Positions 6,742-12,222 of a stretch of 12,222 nt of DNA are shown here, in pieces; within the stretch, counting starts at the first letter, position 1; each line of letters begins with the position of its first letter. The DNA comes from Nitrospirota bacterium (GTDB lineage Bacteria; Nitrospirota; Thermodesulfovibrionia; Thermodesulfovibrionales; SM23-35), in NCBI GenBank assembly GCA_018262395.1, contig JAGSYM010000007.1:1-12222 (forward strand). Direction: 5' to 3'. The notes under the pieces are model-generated. The model saw only the letters and a list, made by a program, of their open reading frames with translations. It was not told the DNA's origin and ran no database searches. The position numbers and the translations under genes are program-made.

Positions 6742-6770
6742 TTGACATGCACTATATATTGTGGTTTAAT
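6742..6770 (+). promoter_or_regulatory. sigma70-type promoter of nrdJ
   Basis: TTGACA (6742-6747) and TTTAAT (6765-6770) are separated by exactly 17 bases, with an AT-rich upstream stretch. The predicted start is near 6777, giving a leader of about 57 bases before the nrdJ ATG. No cobalamin riboswitch could fit in so short a leader. Confidence 0.8.
6749..6764. promoter_or_regulatory. NrdR box
   Basis: The palindromic 16-mer gCACTATATATTGTGg closely matches the NrdR-box consensus (ACAC-wATATATw-GTGT type) of the repressor that controls ribonucleotide reductase genes. It sits wholly in the promoter spacer between the -35 and -10 boxes, so bound NrdR would block polymerase. Boxes usually occur in pairs about three helical turns apart; at that spacing downstream (about 6780-6795) only a poor match is visible. 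Confidence 0.75.
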
Positions 6771-6833
6771 GTCTGTGCAATTCAATAAAATACAATTTAT
6801 AGATAGTAAAAACGAGTTAGAGAAGGGGGAATC

Positions 6834-9056
6834 ATGGAAGTAACACAAGGATTGGGCCTGTCACCAAATGCTCTCAAGGTGCTTGAGAAGAGGTATCTGA
6901 AAAAGGATGAAGAAGGGAAAGTTGTTGAAAAACCGGAAGATCTCTTCAGGAGAGTCGCGAAAAGTGTAGCATCGGCTGATTTGCACTATGGCAAGTCTGA
7001 GGAGGAAGTCGGGAAGCTTGCACATGATTTTTATGAAATGCTTGCATCCCTCACGTTCCTTCCAAATAGTCCTACCCTTATGAATGCCGGTAGGAGACTT
7101 GGCCAACTGAGTGCCTGTTTTGTCCTTCCTGTGGACGACTCGATGGAATCCATATTCGATGCTGTTAAATACACTGCAATTATCCATAAATCAGGAGGAG
7201 GGACGGGATTCAGCTTTTCAAGGCTGAGGCCGAACGGAGACATCGTTGGTTCCACGAAGGGGATATCTTCAGGGCCTGTTTCTTTTATGACTGTCTTTGA
7301 CACAGCTACTGAGGCGGTAAAACAGGGCGGGACAAGAAGGGGTGCAAACATGGGTCTCTTGCGGGTAGACCACCCTGATATTCTCAGTTTCATTACCTGT
7401 AAGGACGATACAACGAAATTCAATAATTTCAATATTTCCGTTGCTCTCACCGAGGAGTTTATGCAGGCAGTTGAAGAAGACAAAGCCTATGATCTTGTGA
7501 ACCCGAGAACAAAGAAGGTTGTCAATTCCCTGAAGGCAAAAGAGGTGTTTCACCTTATTGTGGAGCATGCATGGAAAAATGGTGAACCGGGCATTGTCTT
7601 TATCGACAGGGTAAATGCCTCGAATCCAACCCCGAAAGCAGGGAGAATAGAGTCCACCAATCCATGCGGTGAGCAGCCCCTCCTCCCATACGAATCCTGT
7701 AATCTCGGCTCAATCAATCTCGCAAAAATGGTGAAGCCTGAATCAAAAGAAATTGACTGGGACAGACTGCGGGATACAACACGGAAAGCAGTGCATTTCC
7801 TCGACAATGTCATCGACATCAATAAATATCCTCTCCAGAAGATAGAAGAGATGACCAGGGCAAACAGAAAGATTGGCCTGGGCGTCATGGGATGGGCCGA
7901 CTTGCTCATACAGCTCGCCATCCCGTACAATTCGGACAAAGCAGTGCACCTTGCCGAAGAACTGATGGAATTTATCCAAAAAGAGGGGACACATACATCA
8001 GCATTGCTTGCAGAACAGAGGGGCGTATTTCCGAACTATGAGGGAAGTGTCTATGACGGGAACATACGACTCAGAAACGCCACTATCACAACCATCGCGC
8101 CAACGGGTACACTCTCGATCATTGCAGGATGTTCATCAGGCATTGAGCCACTCTTTGCCGTCTCCTTTGTCAGAACCGTAATGGAAGGTACCAAACTTAT
8201 CGAGATCAATCCGTATTTTGAAAAAGTAGCAAAGGATCGGGGTTTCTGGTCACGAGAGCTCATGGAAAGGATTGCAGACAGAGGTTCAGTTCAGGAATTT
8301 GATCAGATCCCTGATGATGTTAAGGCAGTCTACGTTACTGCCCATGATATTTCACCGGCTGAACACATAGCAATGCAGGCAGCCTTTCAAAAATATGTGA
8401 ATAACGCTGTTTCAAAGACAGTCAATTTCCCGCATAAGGCATCACCGAAAGATGTGGAAGACGTCTATCTCCTTGCTTATAAACTGAACTGCAAAGGTGT
8501 CACTGTTTACCGGGACGGATCGAGAGAACAACAGGTTCTGACAAAAGGCAAGAAAGGCGAGAAGCAGCAGGCCGAAGAGTTGAGGCAGAAGATTGTGCCG
8601 AGGAAAAGACCTGATGTCATTAAGGGGACAACCCGGCTTATGAAGACCGGTTGCGGCAACATCTATGTCACCATAAATGAGGATGAAGAAGGACACCTCT
8701 TTGAACTCTTTACATCGATGGGCAAGGCCGGTGGATGTGCAGCAAGCCAGTCCGAGGCAATCGGAAGACTGGTATCACTTGCATTCAGATCAAATATTGA
8801 GCCTGACGAGGTTATCAAACAACTCAAGGGAATTATGTGTCATTCACCGACGTGGCATGAAGGTGGAAGAATTCTTTCCTGTTCGGACGGAATAGCAAAT
8901 GCTCTCGAACGATATCGCACAAAAGGATCAAAAGGAAACGGAGACGGCCTTAAGGTTGTCATGCTTATGGGAGCCTGCCCTGAATGCGGTGGCGCAATAG
9001 AACACGAGGGTGGCTGCGCAGTCTGCCATAACTGCGGTTTCACCCGCTGTGGATAA
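6834..9056 (+). CDS. nrdJ: adenosylcobalamin-dependent ribonucleotide reductase (class II)
   Basis: A 740-residue enzyme that reduces ribonucleotides to deoxyribonucleotides using adenosylcobalamin, without needing or being harmed by oxygen. Catalytic residues are visible: C95 in LSACF, with C289 eleven residues after C278, forms the redox pair; NPCGE (276-280) holds N276, the thiyl radical C278 and E280. The phosphate-binding PTGTLS (423-428) and SSGIEP (434-439) loops are present. After a Lys/Glu-rich linker (565-600) comes a TSCPD-type domain (about 600-690). The tail has six cysteines (C715, C718, C728, C731, C734, C739), probably a zinc ribbon and redox shuttle. A GAAGGGGG ribosome site lies before the ATG. 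It is monocistronic, with its own promoter and NrdR box. The length is normal for the long bacterial form. Confidence 0.96.
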   Translation: MEVTQGLGLSPNALKVLEKRYLKKDEEGKVVEKPEDLFRRVAKSVASADLHYGKSEEEVGKLAHDFYEMLASLTFLPNSPTLMNAGRRLGQLSACFVLPVDDSMESIFDAVKYTAIIHKSGGGTGFSFSRLRPNGDIVGSTKGISSGPVSFMTVFDTATEAVKQGGTRRGANMGLLRVDHPDILSFITCKDDTTKFNNFNISVALTEEFMQAVEEDKAYDLVNPRTKKVVNSLKAKEVFHLIVEHAWKNGEPGIVFIDRVNASNPTPKAGRIESTNPCGEQPLLPYESCNLGSINLAKMVKPESKEIDWDRLRDTTRKAVHFLDNVIDINKYPLQKIEEMTRANRKIGLGVMGWADLLIQLAIPYNSDKAVHLAEELMEFIQKEGTHTSALLAEQRGVFPNYEGSVYDGNIRLRNATITTIAPTGTLSIIAGCSSGIEPLFAVSFVRTVMEGTKLIEINPYFEKVAKDRGFWSRELMERIADRGSVQEFDQIPDDVKAVYVTAHDISPAEHIAMQAAFQKYVNNAVSKTVNFPHKASPKDVEDVYLLAYKLNCKGVTVYRDGSREQQVLTKGKKGEKQQAEELRQKIVPRKRPDVIKGTTRLMKTGCGNIYVTINEDEEGHLFELFTSMGKAGGCAASQSEAIGRLVSLAFRSNIEPDEVIKQLKGIMCHSPTWHEGGRILSCSDGIANALERYRTKGSKGNGDGLKVVMLMGACPECGGAIEHEGGCAVCHNCGFTRCG

Positions 9057-9081
9057 GATTATTGTTGAAAATATGTTCAAT

Positions 9082-9180
9082 AATCCCCCTACGTCCCCTT
9101 TTTAAAAAGGGGGAACGGATTGATCCTGGATAGAAAGAAAAAAGAAACCCCTCTTTTATAAAGAGGGGTTAGGGGAGATT
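9082..9180. repeat. paired-hairpin intergenic repeat, copy B
   Basis: Two hairpins lie between outer ends AATCCCCCT (9082-9090) and AGGGGAGATT (9171-9180), which are near-perfect inverted copies. The first hairpin is CCCCTTTTT/AAAAAGGGG (9095-9112). The second is AACCCCTCTTT (9146-9156) pairing with AAAGAGGGGTT (9160-9170) around TAT. The unit is the same as in copy A (3887-3986), but here the AATC-type tails face outward. The stretch after nrdJ otherwise holds only a weak eight-base stem (9057-9064 with 9078-9085). It may double as a transcription barrier between nrdJ and the facing minus-strand gene. Confidence 0.75.
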
Positions 9181-9246
9181 ACCTGAATAAAAATTTGCTT
9201 TTTTGTCACATAATTACCAAAATTTACCTATGAATTTAGCAGATAT

Positions 9247-9837
9247 TTACTCAACCTGATTTTTCAGGTCGGTAATCAAAGCAGAAAACTCCTCGTTGAA
9301 GTGCTCCTCCTGCTCAGAAAGGAACTCGGATAACCTGACTTTTACCGCTTCATCAACTGATACCATCATCTGCATAACCCTTTTACCATCAGGGGTTCTG
9401 ACCGGCTGCATCCTCAGCTGAGGATGCATTTCCAGCTGCCGTTTTACGTCTTCAGCAGCCTTATCCTTCATGCCCTGATATTCTCTCAGCAAAACATCAA
9501 TCGAATTCAGGTCTGCTTCAATGACTGCGGTACTCTGTCTTTCTTTCAGTGTCTCAATCGCCAGGATGGCCTGCTTTCTTGACTGGAAATCTTCCGGTGA
9601 AATTCCAAGACTGAACGTATTGATAAGGTTCATCTGGGCAACCCGCAACGAAGAAGGCTTGCTCCCTTTCATCCGTTTCCACAGCTCACTCGAATCGAAT
9701 CTGCCCTTGTAAAATTCCCCGAGCAGAGACAACAGTCTCTCCTCATCCTGTGCCTTTTCTCTCTCTTCATGAGTAAAGGCAGAGATATTTCCAGCCTTTT
9801 CCAGTGCAATCTCAAGGGCACTTTTCACATTCGCCAT
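9247..9837 (-). CDS. uncharacterised helical protein
   Basis: A 196-residue soluble protein with no signal peptide or membrane segment. It is rich in Glu, Lys, Leu and Gln, and long helices or coiled coil are likely across about 85-130 and 165-195. The N-terminus (MANVKSALEIALEKAG) resembles small uncharacterised families I associate with Nitrospirota and related bacteria, possibly the DUF6657 type; this is from memory and weak. There are no cysteines or recognisable catalytic motifs. A near-perfect AGGAGGT ribosome site lies five bases before the ATG. It is downstream of the YkgJ-type gene on the same strand with an 86-base gap, so the two are probably one operon. Function unknown. Confidence 0.8.
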   Translation of the reverse strand: MANVKSALEIALEKAGNISAFTHEEREKAQDEERLLSLLGEFYKGRFDSSELWKRMKGSKPSSLRVAQMNLINTFSLGISPEDFQSRKQAILAIETLKERQSTAVIEADLNSIDVLLREYQGMKDKAAEDVKRQLEMHPQLRMQPVRTPDGKRVMQMMVSVDEAVKVRLSEFLSEQEEHFNEEFSALITDLKNQVE

Positions 9838-9923
9838 CTTTACCTCCTGCTATTTTTTCACCTCTATCATTCACAAACTGGCCTGCATCAAAGCAGACGC
9901 CGTCTCCCATTTCATCCTCGTCA

Positions 9924-10616
9924 TCACGCATCGCTACCTGCTGTTTTAACGACAAATCCTGAGTCTTTCACTATTCTCATTAACGGCCTTCCAAAAATAA
10001 ATAATTCATATTCCGGCTTCAGCTCAAGATCCAAAAGTGCATAAGAACGGAGAGCGATATCTTTTTGTATAAGTTCCGATAACCTCCGAAGGGCTTTCGT
10101 GCTGTCTTTGCCGAATGACGCTTCATCGATCAACTGTTGCACTTCTGATAGGGAGCATTCCCTCTCATGAGTCTCTATGATACTCAAGACCGGGTCATCC
10201 TGATTGATAATATCTGAACGGCGAATCACATGCTTTCCGATAGCACTCATCACATCTGCCGGTTCCCAGCATTTGAGGAGACGGCATTCGAGGAAACGGT
10301 GCTCGTAAATCATACACAATGAGTCCTCTTCCCGATAAAAGCAACAGGACCAGGTATCCCCTTTACCGGCGACTTTTACCATTTCATGACATGCCTGTTC
10401 CACCCTGTCGCTCAGAGGATTGTATGTCAGTTCACCCTTGCGTATGGTGATGAGATGCCGGTATTCTGCGTGATGATGACGGAGAATTTTCTCATCTTCG
10501 TGATGCAGAACCGGTCCACCTTTCCTACAGCAGGTTCCGCACCGAATACAGCTGGTGATGTTACGAGAAATCAGGTTATCCATTGACAAATCGCACAGCA
10601 ATTTTTTCCCGCACAT
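9924..10616 (-). CDS. YkgJ-type cysteine-cluster protein
   Basis: A 230-residue protein of the YkgJ (CxxCxxCC) family, thought to bind zinc or an iron-sulfur cluster. The cluster motif is C23, C26, C29, C30. Further conserved-looking cysteines are C76, C91, C92, C101, C111 and C116; the segment SLCMIYEHRFLECRLLKC is typical of the family, whose members usually read C-x-I-Y-x-x-R-P-x-x-C-R. The C-terminal half (about 125-230) has no cysteine except C154 and is probably helical. The exact biochemical role is not known. The start is uncertain: neither the ATG at 10616 nor the in-frame ATG at 10583 has a ribosome site, and the second would give a 219-residue form starting MDNLISRNITSC. It heads a minus-strand pair with the 196-residue gene. 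Confidence 0.8.
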   Translation of the reverse strand: MCGKKLLCDLSMDNLISRNITSCIRCGTCCRKGGPVLHHEDEKILRHHHAEYRHLITIRKGELTYNPLSDRVEQACHEMVKVAGKGDTWSCCFYREEDSLCMIYEHRFLECRLLKCWEPADVMSAIGKHVIRRSDIINQDDPVLSIIETHERECSLSEVQQLIDEASFGKDSTKALRRLSELIQKDIALRSYALLDLELKPEYELFIFGRPLMRIVKDSGFVVKTAGSDA

Positions 10617-10724
10617 GACAAAATACCGTGCGCTCAGGACAGGGTTTCAGGAATAAAACCTTCTCCATCGGTTCGGGAAAAAGTTTCCTGACTTTCATGA
10701 CAATTCTCAATAACACGCGTTTCA

Positions 10725-10753
10725 TTGAGGTAAAATTTACTATACTATATATT
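10725..10753 (+). promoter_or_regulatory. promoter of the zinc-ribbon gene
   Basis: TTGAGG (10725-10730) and TATATT (10748-10753) are 17 bases apart, in AT-rich surroundings. The predicted transcript begins near 10760, about 24 bases before the ATG at 10784. Confidence 0.6.
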
Positions 10754-10783
10754 ATGACGAATAGAAAACAGGGAGGAGCAAAG

Positions 10784-11023
10784 ATGGCAAGAACAAGAAC
10801 TGTTACTTACGAGTGTGAACAGTGCGGTTCCGAGATTGTCGTTACGTCAACAGGAGAAGGAGAACTCAGCCCTATCTACTGCTGCGGCATTGAAGCAACA
10901 AAAACATCTTTACCGGGGGGAAAAACCGTCCGGCTGAAGAAAACTGTGGCGAAGAATATATCAGGAAAGAAGGGTACCCCAAAAAAGAAAATAGCAGCAA
11001 AAAAGAAGACATCCAAAAAATAA
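10784..11023 (+). CDS. small zinc-ribbon protein with lysine-rich tail
   Basis: A 79-residue basic protein. Residues 1-45 form a compact zinc-ribbon-like domain with CEQC (C11, C14) and a CC pair (C33, C34), suiting one metal ion. From about 48 onward the chain becomes almost only Lys, Ala, Thr, Gly and Ser in KK-repeats, like the disordered tails of histone H1-like bacterial proteins. Binding to DNA or RNA is a reasonable inference. GGGAGGAG (10771-10778) lies five bases before this ATG, which decides the start over an in-frame ATG at 10754. It has its own promoter and converges on the CooT gene with an 11-base gap. Confidence 0.8.
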   Translation: MARTRTVTYECEQCGSEIVVTSTGEGELSPIYCCGIEATKTSLPGGKTVRLKKTVAKNISGKKGTPKKKIAAKKKTSKK

Positions 11024-11034
11024 CGCGGCCATCC

Positions 11035-11223
11035 CTATTTTTTTTCAAGGACGATCTTATGGTGTAAAAGCGATATCTCCCTTATCTCTCCGTCAAAGAT
11101 CTTCTGTTCTCCGAAGAGATTTCTGAGATAGATTTTCCCCTCTTCAGGCCTCATAATGTCGACACTCTCAAGATACAGCTCCTCTTTGCCATTCTGATAA
11201 ATATAAGCATTTGCTTCGCACAT
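11035..11223 (-). CDS. CooT-family nickel-binding protein
   Basis: A 62-residue protein matching the CooT family. CooT of Rhodospirillum rubrum binds nickel through Cys2 and takes part in maturing carbon monoxide dehydrogenase. The family start MCEANAY is present with C2 in place, and the body (VDIMRPEEGKIYLRNLFGEQ at 22-41, ISLLHHKIVLE at 50-60) fits the small beta-barrel fold. AAGGAG lies before the ATG, inside the end of the DUF3842 gene, whose stop is one base upstream, so the two are co-transcribed and probably coupled. No carbon monoxide dehydrogenase gene is in the window, so the client protein is unknown. Confidence 0.82.
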   Translation of the reverse strand: MCEANAYIYQNGKEELYLESVDIMRPEEGKIYLRNLFGEQKIFDGEIREISLLHHKIVLEKK

Positions 11224-11224
11224 A

Positions 11225-11647
11225 CTATTTCTCCTTTTCTATCGCCTGCCTGATTGACTCCACAATCTTCTCGATCATATGAGGCAGAGGCTCTCTCTCT
11301 ACACCAATCACATCGATTCCTTCCTGATTGAGAGCGAGAAGAATCTTTTTCGCTTCTGACGATGCGATAGCCTCCGCCATCCTAACTGTCATTTCTCCCA
11401 GCATTGCATTTGGAAGGACGATGCTCAATGGACCCGTTATTATATGAACCCTCCCCGCATTCCAGACAATCGCATTCTCGCCTGTTGCGCCTTTGTTCGC
11501 CCTTGACTTCATCATTGCTGTTGTTGCAGCCGCATTTGTTCCGAGTGCAAGGATGTCAATGTCCTCTCCGAACTCATCCCGTAATCGCCTTACAATCAGG
11601 CTTCCGATGCCTCCGCCCTGTCCGTCAACAACAGCAATCTTTATCAC
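11225..11647 (-). CDS. DUF3842 family protein
   Basis: A 140-residue uncharacterised protein recognised as DUF3842 by the N-terminal (M/V)IKIAVVDGQGGGIGS, a beta-strand and Gly-rich loop resembling a nucleotide-binding Rossmann start. It is followed by LALGTNAAATTAMMKSRANK and a central PNAMLGEMTVRMAEAI stretch. The GTG at 11647 is chosen because the family begins just there and because a good promoter (TTGACA, 17 bases, TTATAC) lies directly upstream. In-frame ATGs at 11692 and 11701 would add 15-18 residues but lie at or above the promoter and lack ribosome sites. It precedes the CooT gene by one base. A role with metal or cofactor handling is only suggested by that linkage. Confidence 0.8.
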   Translation of the reverse strand: MIKIAVVDGQGGGIGSLIVRRLRDEFGEDIDILALGTNAAATTAMMKSRANKGATGENAIVWNAGRVHIITGPLSIVLPNAMLGEMTVRMAEAIASSEAKKILLALNQEGIDVIGVEREPLPHMIEKIVESIRQAIEKEK

Positions 11648-11654
11648 AAAATAA

Positions 11655-11683
11655 GTATAAAGACACGCTTCGCACGATGTCAA
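11655..11683 (-). promoter_or_regulatory. promoter of the DUF3842-cooT pair (leaderless)
   Basis: On the minus strand TTGACA (11683 to 11678) and TTATAC (11660 to 11655) are separated by 17 bases. The -10 box ends seven bases before the GTG at 11647, so the transcript should begin at or next to the start codon. No Shine-Dalgarno sequence is present. Confidence 0.7.
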
Positions 11684-11747
11684 ACGACCCATGAAGAACA
11701 TTGATCCGATATCATGGTAAGGATGTAAATATTTTACGGATATGGGC

Positions 11748-11753
11748 TATAAT
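11748..11753 (+). promoter_or_regulatory. -10 box upstream of trpB
   Basis: A perfect TATAAT lies about 40 bases before the trpB start region. No good -35 box stands 16-18 bases further upstream. A start near 11760 would give a leader of roughly 34 bases, with AAGGAG inside it; no attenuator or T-box could fit. Confidence 0.5.
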
Positions 11754-11793
11754 AGCTTTTTAATAACATCCTCTATACCGTAAGGAGAAAAGT

Positions 11794-12222
11794 ATTATCA
11801 ACAAATTGCCTGACAAGAGAGGATATTTCGGTACGTACGGAGGGCGTTTTGTTCCTGAAACTCTCATGCCCGCCCTGGAAGAGCTTGAGGAGGCATTTTT
11901 TCATGTGCTCAGGGATAAGAATTTCCAGCTCCAACTTTCTCATCTCCAGAAAACATATATCGGCAGGCCAACACCGCTCTATTTTGCAGAACGGCTCACA
12001 GAGCATCTTGGGGGAGCAAAAATTTATCTGAAACGGGAAGATCTTGCTCATACAGGCGCCCATAAGATCAATAATGCCGTTGCTCAGGTCCTTCTTGCCA
12101 AAATGATGGGCAAGAAAAGGGTCATCGCGGAGACCGGTGCCGGACAGCACGGTGTGGCCACTGCAACCGGTGCTGCACTGTTCGGTCTTGATTGTGAAAT
12201 ATACATGGGTACCGACGATATG
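11794..12222 (+). CDS. trpB: tryptophan synthase beta chain, 5' part (runs off the window)
   Basis: The first 143 codons of the PLP enzyme that joins indole and serine to make tryptophan, working with TrpA in the cytoplasm. Diagnostic segments are [32 protein letters not shown], the cofactor lysine in [10 protein letters not shown], and [13 protein letters not shown]. The reading frame opens after a TAA at 11764 and contains no ATG or GTG before the conserved region. The only standard start is TTG at 11806, but AAGGAG (11782-11787) is 18 bases from it. The same site is six bases from ATT (11794) and nine from ATC (11797), so ATT is taken as the start, tentatively. The gene is divergent from DUF3842, and no other trp gene is visible before it. 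Confidence 0.92.
   Translation, partial: MINKLPDKRGYFGTYGGRFVPETLMPALEELEEAFFHVLRDKNFQLQLSHLQKTYIGRPTPLYFAERLTEHLGGAKIYLKREDLAHTGAHKINNAVAQVLLAKMMGKKRVIAETGAGQHGVATATGAALFGLDCEIYMGTDDM

Noticed and set aside
6662..6833. Cobalamin riboswitch upstream of the B12-dependent ribonucleotide reductase
   Set aside because: The predicted leader is only about 57 bases and no B12-box-like conserved segment is visible; the NrdR box is the better explanation for control.
11653..11701. Longer DUF3842 start at ATG 11701 or 11692
   Set aside because: These codons lie above or within the promoter, lack ribosome sites, and the extra residues do not belong to the family's usual start.

Overview
The window looks like ordinary chromosome of an anaerobic or microaerophilic bacterium with moderate GC content. 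A Nitrospirota or Desulfobacterota-like lineage is a guess, based on the gene set: B12-dependent ribonucleotide reductase, an AmmeMemoRadiSam locus, a CooT/DUF3842 pair, a membrane-fused spermidine-synthase homolog, and GC-rich hairpin repeats between genes. No tRNA, rRNA, CRISPR array, phage gene or transposase gene was found.

Layout. Positions 1-145 hold nothing I recognise. A sigma70-type promoter with a perfect CIRCE operator (182-208) precedes three tandem, divergent Hsp20 genes (268-1644) that end in a hairpin terminator. Next is a 708-residue membrane protein (1724-3850) with a spermidine-synthase-like domain between two related membrane halves. A paired-hairpin repeat (3887-3986) separates it from the AmmeMemoRadiSam locus: a cytoplasmic radical SAM enzyme (4012-4986), a 43-residue Tat-signal micro-ORF (5106-5237), and a Memo-AMMECR1 fusion with an export or lipoprotein signal (5240-6661). 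The class II ribonucleotide reductase nrdJ (6834-9056) follows, behind its own promoter with an NrdR box. A second paired-hairpin repeat lies after it (9082-9180). On the minus strand are a YkgJ-type cysteine-cluster protein and an uncharacterised coiled-coil protein. A small zinc-ribbon protein with a lysine-rich tail is on the plus strand. A minus-strand DUF3842-CooT pair follows, and the window ends inside trpB.

How the genes relate. The Hsp20 operon is a self-contained heat-shock unit, probably repressed by HrcA. The nrdJ gene is probably repressed by NrdR when nucleotides are plentiful. The AmmeMemoRadiSam proteins form a known but functionally unsolved system; here part of it appears to be exported. 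The strongest leads are this exported AmmeMemoRadiSam variant with its Tat micro-ORF, a recurring leaderless gene-start pattern (at least three genes), a trpB start that appears to use ATT or TTG, and two hairpin repeats built from the same unit in opposite arrangement.
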